Below are positions 55,352 through 63,780 of a DNA stretch of 64,000 bases, one piece after another. The notes under the pieces are model-generated. The model had not been told where the DNA came from, searched no databases, and worked only from the letters and a program-made list of their open reading frames with translations. A program made the position numbers and the translations under genes. Source of the DNA: Streptomyces xantholiticus (GTDB lineage: Bacteria > Actinomycetota > Actinomycetes > Streptomycetales > Streptomycetaceae). The first letter of the stretch is position 1; each line of letters begins with the position of its first letter. Location of the stretch: assembly GCF_014651015.1 (NCBI RefSeq), contig NZ_BMWB01000006.1, positions 62,001 to 126,000 of the forward strand, written 5' to 3'.

Positions 55352-56530
55352 TCAGCGTCGTACCCGCGGCATCCCCAGTCCGATCCAGGAGATGATCTCG
55401 CGCTGGATCTCGTTGTTGCCGCCGCCGAAGGTGAAGATCACGGCGGAGCGGTAGCCGCGTTCCAGTTCGCCGCCGAGGACCGCCCCGGCGGAGCCCTCCT
55501 TCAGCGCCCCCGCCGCGCCGACGATCTCCATCAGCCAGGCGTAGGCGTCCCGCCTCGCCTCGGAGCCGTAGACCTTGACCGCGGAGGCGTCCTGCGGGGT
55601 GAGGGTGCCGTCCTGGACGGCGTTCACCATCTGCCAGTTGAGCAGTTTCATCGCTTCGAGGCGACTGTGGGTGCGGGCGAGCCGGCCCCGTACCCAGCCG
55701 AGGTCGATCACCCGGCGGCCGTCGGCCAGTTCGGTGTCGGCGGCCCAGCGCTGGACGTCGCGCAGGGCACGGATCGCCATGGTGCCGTGGGCGGCGAGGG
55801 TGACCCGCTCGTGGTTGAGCTGGTTGGTGATCAGCCGCCAGCCCTTGTTCTCCTCCCCGACCCGGTGCGTGAGCGGGACGCGGACGTTCTCGTAGTAGCC
55901 GGCAGTGGTGTCGTGGGAGGCGAGCGTGTTGATGAGGGTGCAGGAGTAGCCGGGGGCGGACGTCGGTACGAGGAGCATGGTGATGCCCTTGTGGGGCGGG
56001 GCGTCCGGGTCGGTGCGGACCGCGAGCCAGACCCAGTCGGCGGTGTCGCCGTTGGTGGTCCAGATCTTCTGCCCGTTGACGACGTACGCGTCGCCGTCCC
56101 GTACGGCCCGGGTCTTGAGGGAGGCGAGGTCGGTGCCGGCGTCGGGTTCGCTGTAGCCGATGGCGAAGTCGATCTCGCCGGAGAGGATCTTCGGCAGGAA
56201 GTACGCCTTCTGTTCGTCGGTGCCGAACTGCATGATCGTCGGCCCGACCGTGTTGAGCGCCATCAGCGGCAGCGGCACCCCGGCCTGGGCGGCCTCGTCG
56301 AAGAAGATGAACTGTTCCATCGGGGTGAGGCCACGGCCGCCGTACTGCTCGGGCCAGCCGACCCCGAGCCAGCCGTCCGAGCCGAGCCGCCGGATCGTCT
56401 CGCGGTAGAAGCGTTTGCGGGCGGCCGGCTCCGCGTACCGCGCGTAGGCGTTGTCGGGGACGAGCCCCGCGAAGTACGTGCGCAGTTCGGTGCGCAACTG
56501 CTCCTGCTGCGGCGTGTATCGAAGGTGCAC
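55352..56530 (-). CDS. Acyl-CoA dehydrogenase, FadE26-like
   Basis: A 392-residue flavin dehydrogenase. Motifs: YTPQQEQLRTELRTYFAGLV, WPEQYGGRGLTPMEQFIFFD, IGYSEPDAGTDLASLKTRAV, VNGQKIWTTNGDTADWVWLA, RVGEENKGWRLITNQLNHER and FTFGGGNNEIQREIISWIGL. The sequence follows FadE26 (ChsE4) of the M. tuberculosis cholesterol pathway closely as I recall it; that enzyme forms the active alpha2beta2 side-chain dehydrogenase with FadE27. No FadE27-like gene is next to it here. The GTG at 56530 is preceded by GGAGGGG. A KstR-type site lies 50 bases upstream. Sterol side-chain dehydrogenation is therefore likely, though inferred. Confidence 0.88.
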   Translation of the reverse strand: MHLRYTPQQEQLRTELRTYFAGLVPDNAYARYAEPAARKRFYRETIRRLGSDGWLGVGWPEQYGGRGLTPMEQFIFFDEAAQAGVPLPLMALNTVGPTIMQFGTDEQKAYFLPKILSGEIDFAIGYSEPDAGTDLASLKTRAVRDGDAYVVNGQKIWTTNGDTADWVWLAVRTDPDAPPHKGITMLLVPTSAPGYSCTLINTLASHDTTAGYYENVRVPLTHRVGEENKGWRLITNQLNHERVTLAAHGTMAIRALRDVQRWAADTELADGRRVIDLGWVRGRLARTHSRLEAMKLLNWQMVNAVQDGTLTPQDASAVKVYGSEARRDAYAWLMEIVGAAGALKEGSAGAVLGGELERGYRSAVIFTFGGGNNEIQREIISWIGLGMPRVRR

Positions 56531-56579
56531 GGCCCCTCCAGGCTCTCGCGGTCCGTCCCTTGCGCGGCGGCGCACACAG

Positions 56580-56593
56580 TAGAACGTGTTGCA
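56580..56593. promoter_or_regulatory. KstR-type operator before the acyl-CoA dehydrogenase
   Basis: TAGAACGTGTTGCA fits TNNAACNNGTTNNA exactly and, with the bases after it (GTAA), is almost the same as the site at 13310. It is 50 bp from the FadE26-like start codon. Confidence 0.72.
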
Positions 56594-56620
56594 GTAAACC
56601 GGAAGGGGCGTGCGGGGCCG

Positions 56621-57787
56621 CTACAGCGAGGCGTACACGGCGTCGACGAGGGCCATCTTGCGCGGGTCGTCGGCGATGTGCGGGCCCATGCGGTTCATCA
56701 CGTACCCCATGGCGATTCCGGCCTCCGGGTCGGACAGCCCGCACGAGCCGCCGAAGCCGTCGTGGCCGACCGCTTTCGGGTTGGGCCCGTACGAGCCGTT
56801 CCTGCCGCTCAGCCACAGGCCGAGACCGACCTCCGTGTCGTGCGCGAAGCCGGCGCCGAGGACCAGGTCGCGGCAGGTGCCCTGACCCTCGCGCAGACGC
56901 TCCACGGCCTGCTCCGTCAGCACCCGGTGTCCGTCGAGCTGCCCGCGGCCGGCGAGGACGCCGTACAGCGAGGCGACCGCGCGGGCGGTGCCGTGGCCGT
57001 TGGCGGCGGGGATCTCGGCGGCGCGCCAGGCGGCCGAGTTGGCCGCGGCCGCGCCGGTGACCGGGTTGACCAGGGCGGCGAGTGCGACGGGCTCCAACTG
57101 GGCGAAGGCGGCGGCCTGTTCGCTGCTCTGCGGGATCGACGGATGCACCAGCTCGGCGACCCGCCCGGCCTCGGCCTCCGGCAGGCCGATGGTGAAGTCG
57201 ATCCCGAGCGGTCCGGTGATCTCCTGCCGCAGGAACTCACCCGGCAGTTGCCCGCTCACCCGGCGCACGACCTCACCGACGAGGTGGCCGTAGGTGATGG
57301 CGTGGTACCCGGAGCGGGTGCCCGGCTCCCACCACGGCTCGGTGGCCGCCAGACGTGCACAGGTCAGCTCCCAGTCGTAGAGCTCCTCGAGCGAGTGTGG
57401 TTCACGCAGCCCCGCCAGGCCCGCCCGGTGCGAGAGCAGATGGCGTACCAGGACGGCCTTCTTGCCCGCCGCGGCGAACTCGGGCCAGTAGTCCGCGACC
57501 GGCGCGTCCAGGTCGAGCAGCCCGCGGTCGGCGAGCACATGGGCGCACAGGGCGGTCGGGCCCTTGGTCGTGGACCAGACGTTCACCAGTGTGTCGCTCT
57601 GCCACGGCCGGGTCCGCCCGCGGTCCGCCCAGCCGCCCCACAGGTCGACGACCTTCTCCCCGCCGACGAGCACGGTCACGGCGGCGCCGAGCTCACCCCG
57701 CTCGTGGAAGTTGTCCTCGAAGGCGGCCCGCACCGCCGAGAAACGCTCGTCGCAGCGGCCTTCGATGTTGATGGATCGCCCCGCCAT
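56621..57787 (-). CDS. Serine hydrolase of the beta-lactamase/EstB family
   Basis: A 388-residue cytoplasmic esterase-like enzyme: nucleophile motif VWSTTKGP (Ser72, Lys75), LLSHRAGLAGL, tyrosine region RSGYHAITYGHLVGEVV, GFAHDTEVGLGLWLSGR and GHDGFGGSCGLSDPEAGIAM in place of the third motif. Without a signal peptide it is more likely a class C-type esterase than an antibiotic-hydrolysing enzyme. The ATG at 57787 is natural; the frame to 59044 is antisense to the next gene. It runs in the same direction as the acyl-CoA dehydrogenase, 91 bases apart, but has its own TetR-like site. Mycobacterial relatives (LipE type) belong to lipid and sterol regulons. Confidence 0.85.
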   Translation of the reverse strand: MAGRSINIEGRCDERFSAVRAAFEDNFHERGELGAAVTVLVGGEKVVDLWGGWADRGRTRPWQSDTLVNVWSTTKGPTALCAHVLADRGLLDLDAPVADYWPEFAAAGKKAVLVRHLLSHRAGLAGLREPHSLEELYDWELTCARLAATEPWWEPGTRSGYHAITYGHLVGEVVRRVSGQLPGEFLRQEITGPLGIDFTIGLPEAEAGRVAELVHPSIPQSSEQAAAFAQLEPVALAALVNPVTGAAAANSAAWRAAEIPAANGHGTARAVASLYGVLAGRGQLDGHRVLTEQAVERLREGQGTCRDLVLGAGFAHDTEVGLGLWLSGRNGSYGPNPKAVGHDGFGGSCGLSDPEAGIAMGYVMNRMGPHIADDPRKMALVDAVYASL

Positions 57788-57822
57788 GTCCGCCTCCGTC
57801 ACCTCGCCCTGCGCGGAACATA

Positions 57823-57834
57823 CCGACTGGTCGG
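57823..57834. promoter_or_regulatory. TetR-type palindrome before the serine hydrolase
   Basis: CCGACTGGTCGG is a perfect 5-bp inverted repeat with a 2-bp centre, 36 bp upstream of the serine hydrolase and 86 bp from the divergent HIBCH-type gene. The extended ATACCGACTGGTCGG matches common TetR-family sites. Confidence 0.6.
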
Positions 57835-57919
57835 ACAGCAAGGGAAGGGGGCGTGCGGCACCCGTCCACCCGTGAGCGAGGATGGAACGGCAAGATCCCG
57901 ATCCCGGAAGGACGAATCG

Positions 57920-58966
57920 ATGGCCGACGACGCCATAGTGCTGCGCACCGAAGGCCGCACCGGACACATCACGCTCAACCGTCCGCGGGCCATCAACGCG
58001 CTCACCCACCCGATGGTGCGCGCCGTCGACGCGGCGCTCGACGCATGGGAACGCGACGACGACATCGACGCGGTGGTCATCGCCGGGGCCGGTGAGCGCG
58101 GGCTCTGCGCAGGCGGCGACATACGCGCCATCCACGACGACGCGCGCGCCGGCGGGCGCGCATCGGTCGCCTTCTGGCGCGACGAGTACCGGCTCAACGC
58201 CCGTATCGCCCGCTACCGGAAGCCGTACGTCGCCCTCATGGACGGCATCGTGATGGGCGGCGGCGTCGGCGTGTCCGCCCACGGCAGCGTCCGGGTCGTG
58301 ACGGAACGCTCCCGGGTCGCCATGCCGGAGACGGGGATCGGCTTCGTGCCGGACGTGGGCGGCACCCATCTGCTGGCGCACGCACCCGGCGAACTGGGCA
58401 CCCACCTGGCGCTCACCGGCGATGCGGTCGGCGCGGGCGACGCGCTGCTGCTCGGGCTCGCCGACCACTTCGTACCGTCCGAGCGACTCACCGGCCTCAC
58501 GGCCGCCCTCACCTCGGCGGCCCCTGCCGAAGCGGTTCGGCGCCACGAAGCGCCCGCGCCCGAGGGGGAGTTGGCCGCCCACCGCGGCTGGATCGACCAC
58601 TGCTACGCCGCCGATTCGGCGGAGGAGATCGTCGAGCGCCTGACGGCCTGCGGGGAGCCCGCGGCCAAGGAAGCCGCGGAGACGATCCTGACGAGGTCCC
58701 CCACGTCCGTGAAGGTGACGCTCGCCGCGATCCGGCGGGCGCGGACGCTGGGCCGGCTGGAGCCCGTCCTGGAACAGGAGTTCCGCGTCTCCTGCGCCAC
58801 GCTGGCCACCCCGGACCTCGCCGAGGGCATCCGCGCCCAGGTCGTCGACAAGGACCGCAGGCCACGGTGGTCGCCCGCGCGGCTCGACGCGGTCTCCGAC
58901 GCGGAGGTGGCGGCCCGCTTCGCCCCTCTCCCGCCGGGCGAGCCGGGCCTCGGCCTCACCGACTGA
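57920..58966 (+). CDS. Enoyl-CoA hydratase/isomerase, 3-hydroxyisobutyryl-CoA hydrolase type
   Basis: A 348-residue member of the crotonase superfamily, longer than a simple hydratase and typical of HIBCH. Motifs: ITLNRPRAINALTHPMVRAV, GERGLCAGGDIRAIHDD, VALMDGIVMGGGVGVSAHGS, RVAMPETGIGFVPDVGGTHL and AETILTRSPTSVKVTLAAIR. HIBCH frees 3-hydroxyisobutyrate in valine breakdown; in this setting it may act on a related branched acyl-CoA. The ATG at 57920 follows GGAAGGA. It is divergent from the serine hydrolase gene. The open frame continues upstream to 55349, but that part is antisense sequence. Confidence 0.9.
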   Translation: MADDAIVLRTEGRTGHITLNRPRAINALTHPMVRAVDAALDAWERDDDIDAVVIAGAGERGLCAGGDIRAIHDDARAGGRASVAFWRDEYRLNARIARYRKPYVALMDGIVMGGGVGVSAHGSVRVVTERSRVAMPETGIGFVPDVGGTHLLAHAPGELGTHLALTGDAVGAGDALLLGLADHFVPSERLTGLTAALTSAAPAEAVRRHEAPAPEGELAAHRGWIDHCYAADSAEEIVERLTACGEPAAKEAAETILTRSPTSVKVTLAAIRRARTLGRLEPVLEQEFRVSCATLATPDLAEGIRAQVVDKDRRPRWSPARLDAVSDAEVAARFAPLPPGEPGLGLTD

Positions 58967-59003
58967 ACCGACACCCCGCCCGCACGAACCCCCATCGGGT
59001 CCG

Positions 59004-59516
59004 TCAGCGCTGCGGACGCAGCAGCAGCACCGCCATGTCGTCACCGCGGTTCGGCGTCGTCGTGCAGTCGCCGATCAGGCTGTCCGCCAGCACCTCCAGC
59101 GGCTGGTCGGTGCCCCGTTCGAGCCGCCCCGCGAGTTCGGCGAGCGCGTCGTCGAGGTCGACGCCCGGGGCCTCGATCAGCCCGTCCGTGTAGAGCACCA
59201 GCACCGATCCCGTCGGCAGCGGCACCGCGGTCGTGGGGGCATCGATGCCCAGCAGGGGGCCGCCGGCGAGATCGAGGACGTGGACGCGGCCGTCCGGATC
59301 GCGCAGCAGCGGCTGCGGATGGCCTGCACGGGGCAGGCCGGCCATGACGGCCATTTCGAGGACCGGCTCGGTCTCTGAGAGCAGGTAGACGGCGCCGGAA
59401 TGGGCCTGGACGTCGTCCAGCATCCCGGCGAGGGCGAGCGACAGGAGGGGGTGGGAACCGTCACCGCCGTCGCCGCCGCCTGGCGGCGTGGGCCGGGAGG
59501 AGCGCCGATCGGACAC
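59004..59516 (-). CDS. Internally deleted GAF-PP2C phosphatase
   Basis: A 170-residue protein beginning at a GTG with GAGGAGG upstream. Residues 20-65 are the start of a GAF sensor (SHPLLSLALAGMLDDVQAHS, GAVYLLSETEPVLEMAVMAG). From residue 66 it jumps to the last third of a SpoIIE-type PP2C domain: GHPQPLLRDPDGRVHVLDLA, GSVLVLYTDGLIEAPGVDLD and RGDDMAVLLLRPQR. The remainder of the GAF domain and the first two thirds of the phosphatase, with the GGDWYD metal motif, are absent, yet the reading frame is intact. It is missing key metal ligands, so it is probably not an active phosphatase. An in-frame deletion at a short repeat is likely. Confidence 0.8.
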   Translation of the reverse strand: MSDRRSSRPTPPGGGDGGDGSHPLLSLALAGMLDDVQAHSGAVYLLSETEPVLEMAVMAGLPRAGHPQPLLRDPDGRVHVLDLAGGPLLGIDAPTTAVPLPTGSVLVLYTDGLIEAPGVDLDDALAELAGRLERGTDQPLEVLADSLIGDCTTTPNRGDDMAVLLLRPQR

Positions 59517-60300
59517 GCGACCACCTCCTCACAGAGCCCACGACCAAGGCTGCCCGCTGCCGAGGTGTCCCGCACGGCGGGCCCGGGGGCCTGCGGCGCC
59601 CGCAGGGCGTGGCTCGGCGAGGGCTGCTCGCAGCGCCTCCGGGGCGAGTCGGGCCGTTGGGCACGACCCGTGCCGGCCCGACTGTTTCGGGCGGCGTCCG
59701 CTTCCCGTTCGGGGCCGGCGGGGTGGGGAAATCCGCCCTCCCCGCCCCTTCCCGAAACCGGGGCTCCGCCCCAGACCCCCGACGCCCCGGCCCCCGGCAA
59801 CCAGGGCTCCGCCCAGTCCACTTGCGAGTGACGCCTCAGCCGCGGGCCCGGGCCGCCCTGGACCCCGCCACGCCCGAAAGCGCGGCCGGCCCGGCGACCC
59901 GGCCGTCCCCAGGACCCCGGCGACGCACACGGACCCCGGCCCGTCCCGGCGCCCAGCGTGGCGAGCGGCCCCCAGGCCGCCCCGGCAACCAACCTGGCAC
60001 ACGGGCCGCGGCCACACCCGAAAGCGCATGGCCGCCCCGGGGCCCGGCCGCCCACACGGACCGGGCCGCCCCCGGGGGAACCTGCTGCGCCCGGCCCAGC
60101 CGGGGCCGTCTGGAACGGACCCCAAGCCGCCCCGGGCACCGCCTGGCTCACCGACCGGCCACCCGGGCCCAGGCCACACACGGACCCCGGCCCAGCCGGG
60201 ACCCGGTGGAACGGGCGCGCAGCCGCCCCGGGCACCCGCCCGGCGAAGGGGCCGGGCGGATGCGGGCAAGCGTCGCCCGGTCCGAGCCGCCGCAGGCGGC
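59517..60300. other. Long GC-rich spacer
   Basis: About 780 bases between two leftward genes contain no reading frame with family resemblance on either strand. The DNA is extremely C-rich, with recurrent phrases such as CACACGGACCCCGGCCC and CCGCCCCGGGCACC, and a GGGGCTCCGCCCC hairpin near 59760. It looks like degraded or slippage-expanded sequence, or a recombination scar. Confidence 0.6.
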
Positions 60301-63300
60301 CTACGCGGCCTTGTCGCGCATCGTCACCACATTCGCGCGGACCCCTCGTGTCGTGCCGTTGACCGTCACCGCCAGCGTGAACGTGCCGGCGCGCAGCGCC
60401 GAGAGGCGGCCTGTCCTCGGGTCGAAGGACGCCACATGGCGGCCCCGCGCGTCGTCCGCGGCACCGATGTGGAGGTTCGGCGAGCCGGACCAGTCCGCGC
60501 TGACGGGGAAGGTCACCGGGACCCGGCGCGCGCCCTGGACGACCGTCGCCTTCGCCTCGCCGGTGTCGCCGGGCCGCAGGACGACCGGCGACTGCAGTTC
60601 CAGCGTGTCGACATGGGCCCGGGTCTGGACGGAGACCCAGTCGGGCCGTGCCTCCCACGGTGCCCGTCGGGCGGCCGCCCGCTCGGCGTGCGAGACGTCG
60701 TCGACGCCGACGAGCGACCAGCCGGTGAAGCCTCCTTCGCCGGCGGGTCCGGACGGCGCCTTGCCGGAGTTGCCGTTCACGAGGTACGGGACGCCGTCGA
60801 CGTGCGCGGCGTGAAAGACACCGACATGGCTGCCGATCAGCCCCGCGCCCTTGCCGGTCGTACGGCGGAACTCCGCCAGCCAGTCCTCGATCAGCGCCGC
60901 CTCCTTGCGGTCGCCGAGCCGGCTCCCCTGCTGCACGGTCGGATCGCGCGGCGGGACGTGCTCGATGACCATGACGGAGCCGATGAGGGGGTCGGCGGCG
61001 GCCGCATCCAGCTGTGCCCGGAGTTCCTCGATCTGGGCGAGGCCGCCGCCGCGCAGGGTCAGGCTGGAGGTGTCCAGGGTGATGAAGCGGGTGCCCCGGT
61101 GGTCGAACGTGCGCTGCGCGGGGCCGAACTCGGCGACGAAGTTGTCGATCCTTCCACCCATCACCTCGTGGTTGCCGGGCACGTAGTACCAGGGCAGTTC
61201 GTCCCCCAGCTCCTCGGTGAGCACTTGGCGGGCGAACGCCAGATCGTCCGGGGAGCCCTCGTCGACGAGGTCGCCGTTGACGACCAGGAAGTCGGGGCCG
61301 GCGGCCTTGATCTCGCGGAGCGTGCGGCGTGCCTGCGCGACGATCGGGCTGTCGGGGGCGCGGGCTACGAACTGTGCGTCGGACATCACGGCGAACTCCC
61401 AGTCGCGCCGCTCGGTCACGGCCGCCGGGTCGATCAGCGGGTCGGCGACGGGCGGCATGTCGGGCAGGTCGACTGCCGGCGGCACCTGCGCGTCGAGCCC
61501 GTCGATCACGATCCGCCCGGTGTACTGCCGGTTGGCGGCGGTCTCCGCGAGATAGAACCGGTGGACGGACAGCGGCGTCGCCGCGCCCTGCGGGACGGCG
61601 AACTTCACCTGCTGCCAGCCGGTCCAGGTGATGTACGGGCCGCGCAGCAACTGGTCGGAGCCGGCGGCGTCCTTGAGGTGCAGGGTGGGCCAGGCACCGT
61701 TGCCGTCGCCCTTGATCCAGAGCGTGAAGGACTGCGGCTGTCCGGCGACGGCGATCCGCTGCGGCGGATTGGCGTAGGCGGCCCTGGTCGCGGTCGACTT
61801 GGTGAAGTCGTAGGAGAGTTCGAGGCCGGTGCCGCCGTGTCCGTCCGGTGTGGCCGCCACGGATCCGCTCGCCCGGGCCTGGGTGAAGGTCCAGGACGCG
61901 GCGTCGTCGAAGCCGGTGACGCCCTGTTCGGCGAGGCCGACACTGACGGCGACCACGGTGGTCACGCCGCCGACCCTCGCGCTGATCAGCCCGGCCGTGC
62001 TGCCGCCGGTGCGCGCGGCGACGGTGAACGAGCCGCTGCCGTCGTCGCGGACGTCGAACAGGTCGGGGTCGTAGTCGAGCCGTACGTCGGCGGGTTCGAT
62101 CGGCGCGCTGCTGCCCTGGGCGTCATGGCCGAGGATGCCGAAGGTACCGACGGCGCCCGGGTCCGAGAGGGAGACCCGGCGGGTGGTCGGTTCGATGCGG
62201 GCCAGGTCGTCGAGCACGGTGAGGCGGATGTCGCCGTGGGCGGCGGCCCGTTCGGCGCGGACGTCGGTGGTGCCGCTGCGCCGGGCGCGGAAGACGCCGT
62301 CTTCGTCGACCCGGCCGACGGAGGGACGCAAGGACCGCCAGTGCGGCTCGCCCGCGGCGGGCCCGTAGGTCTCGTCGTAGCCGGCGGCGGTGAGCCTGCG
62401 GGTCAGTCCGGGGAACACACGCTCCGGGTGGCCGCCGACGACCGGGTCGGCGGTGGGCGCGGACAGCGCCGGCACGGCGGTCTCCACCCAGTAGCCGTGC
62501 AGTTGCCCGCTGCCGTCGGGGGCGGTCAGGGCAAGGCCATTGGGGACCTCGCGCTCGCTGCCGTCGGAGGGGCTGTTCTCCACTTGGAGCGCATCGCTGC
62601 CGACGTCGCGGGCGACAAGGGTGGAGGAACCGCCGCCGTCGAGGTTGAGCGCGTTGTGCGCGCCGGCCTTCTTCATCATCAGACCGAGTTCGGTGAGGGT
62701 GACACCGCCGCTGTCGGCCTGACGGCCGTCGACGGTGATGATCTGCATCGTGCGGCCGTCCTCGGAGAAGCCGACGGCGGTACGCGGTGCGGTGGTGTTG
62801 TTGCCGGCGCCGTCGTGGTTCTGCGGTACGCCGTCGGCGACGAGGAGTTCACGGCCGCCGACGGCCGTGCGCGGCACGGGGCCGCTGTCGGTCCGGGGCC
62901 GGTACTCGATCTTCACCGGCTCACCGGGCTTCAGCGCCGACAGGACGGCGGCCCCGGCCTCACGCCCCACGAGCACGGTGGTGTCGGCGGGCACGGCTCC
63001 GGTGCCCGGCCGGTCGGCGACGGTGACGACCTTGCCGTCGCGGACGACGGCCTCCGCGACGGGCGTGGCGGCGTCGACGGTGAGCGCACGGTCCGCCTCG
63101 CCCCAGGCGGAGGTGTACGCGCCGATGCCGCCGGCGGGCACGTTGGCGGCGTTGTAGGCGCCGAGCCGGTGCTCCCCGACGGGCACGCTCAACGTGCCGT
63201 CGAAGTACAGCTGCAGCACGCGGCCCGCGCCTTCGGGGCCGATGCCGACGGCACGGTGGGCCCCCGGGGCGGGTGAGTGGGTGATCCGGCCGTCCTTGAT

Positions 63301-63780
63301 GCCGGCCCCCTGTGGTGCACCGGTCTGGTTGATGTCGAAGAAGTCGGCGTTGACGGCGGCGACGGTACGACGGCCCTTGCCGGGATCGTGGCGGGCGGCA
63401 AGTTCGGAGACGGTGCCCCGGCCCGTGACCCTGCCGGACGACAGGTAGTCGGCCTGTATGCCGCTGCCACCGAGGTCGACGGAGAGCGCGTCGACACGCA
63501 GCCACTTGTCGGCCTCGAGCCGGTCGTACGAGGTGAGCTCGACGCCGGGTGCGACGGGCCGGGAGTTGCGGGCGGTCTCGATGCCGTCCTGGTCGGCGAC
63601 GGCGGCCTGGCTTCCGCCGGGGTCGCTGGCCGGCGGTGGCGCGACGGGCCGCAGTGTCCCGGCCGACTCCCGTGGCGGTGGTGGTGGGGGATCGGCGACC
63701 GCGGGAGCGGTGGCGCCCACCGCGAGTGCGGTCAGCGTCGCGGCCAGCACCACCATGTGTCCTGCTCTGCCAAGGCCCAC
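60301..63780 (-). CDS. Secreted phosphodiester glycosidase and metallophosphoesterase fusion
   Basis: A protein of 1159 residues. The GTG at 63780 follows AGGAG and begins a signal peptide (GLGRAGHMVVLAATLTALAV). Residues about 70-410 are a NAGPA-type phosphodiester glycosidase: TVAAVNADFFDINQTGAPQG, PRTAVGFSEDGRTMQIITVD, ALNLDGGGSSTLV. The middle is Ig-like and a carbohydrate-binding-like jelly roll (QPQSFTLWIKGDGNGAWPTL). From about 730 comes a calcineurin-like phosphoesterase: FAVMSDAQFV, FLVVNGDLVDEG, WYYVPGNHEVM, VMVIEHVPPRDPTV, LIGSHVGVFHAAHVDG. A final Ig-like domain ends it. It would release phosphate from sugar phosphodiesters such as wall polymers; the substrate is unknown. Confidence 0.88.
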   Translation of the reverse strand: MGLGRAGHMVVLAATLTALAVGATAPAVADPPPPPPRESAGTLRPVAPPPASDPGGSQAAVADQDGIETARNSRPVAPGVELTSYDRLEADKWLRVDALSVDLGGSGIQADYLSSGRVTGRGTVSELAARHDPGKGRRTVAAVNADFFDINQTGAPQGAGIKDGRITHSPAPGAHRAVGIGPEGAGRVLQLYFDGTLSVPVGEHRLGAYNAANVPAGGIGAYTSAWGEADRALTVDAATPVAEAVVRDGKVVTVADRPGTGAVPADTTVLVGREAGAAVLSALKPGEPVKIEYRPRTDSGPVPRTAVGGRELLVADGVPQNHDGAGNNTTAPRTAVGFSEDGRTMQIITVDGRQADSGGVTLTELGLMMKKAGAHNALNLDGGGSSTLVARDVGSDALQVENSPSDGSEREVPNGLALTAPDGSGQLHGYWVETAVPALSAPTADPVVGGHPERVFPGLTRRLTAAGYDETYGPAAGEPHWRSLRPSVGRVDEDGVFRARRSGTTDVRAERAAAHGDIRLTVLDDLARIEPTTRRVSLSDPGAVGTFGILGHDAQGSSAPIEPADVRLDYDPDLFDVRDDGSGSFTVAARTGGSTAGLISARVGGVTTVVAVSVGLAEQGVTGFDDAASWTFTQARASGSVAATPDGHGGTGLELSYDFTKSTATRAAYANPPQRIAVAGQPQSFTLWIKGDGNGAWPTLHLKDAAGSDQLLRGPYITWTGWQQVKFAVPQGAATPLSVHRFYLAETAANRQYTGRIVIDGLDAQVPPAVDLPDMPPVADPLIDPAAVTERRDWEFAVMSDAQFVARAPDSPIVAQARRTLREIKAAGPDFLVVNGDLVDEGSPDDLAFARQVLTEELGDELPWYYVPGNHEVMGGRIDNFVAEFGPAQRTFDHRGTRFITLDTSSLTLRGGGLAQIEELRAQLDAAAADPLIGSVMVIEHVPPRDPTVQQGSRLGDRKEAALIEDWLAEFRRTTGKGAGLIGSHVGVFHAAHVDGVPYLVNGNSGKAPSGPAGEGGFTGWSLVGVDDVSHAERAAARRAPWEARPDWVSVQTRAHVDTLELQSPVVLRPGDTGEAKATVVQGARRVPVTFPVSADWSGSPNLHIGAADDARGRHVASFDPRTGRLSALRAGTFTLAVTVNGTTRGVRANVVTMRDKAA

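Noticed and set aside
55349..57919. Upstream extension of the HIBCH-type frame
   Set aside because: It runs antisense through the FadE26-like and serine hydrolase genes; the true start is the ATG at 57920 with its own ribosome site.
59488..63276. A 1262-codon rightward open frame
   Set aside because: It is antisense to the phosphodiester glycosidase gene, has no family motif, and is open only because the opposite strand is strongly GC3-biased.
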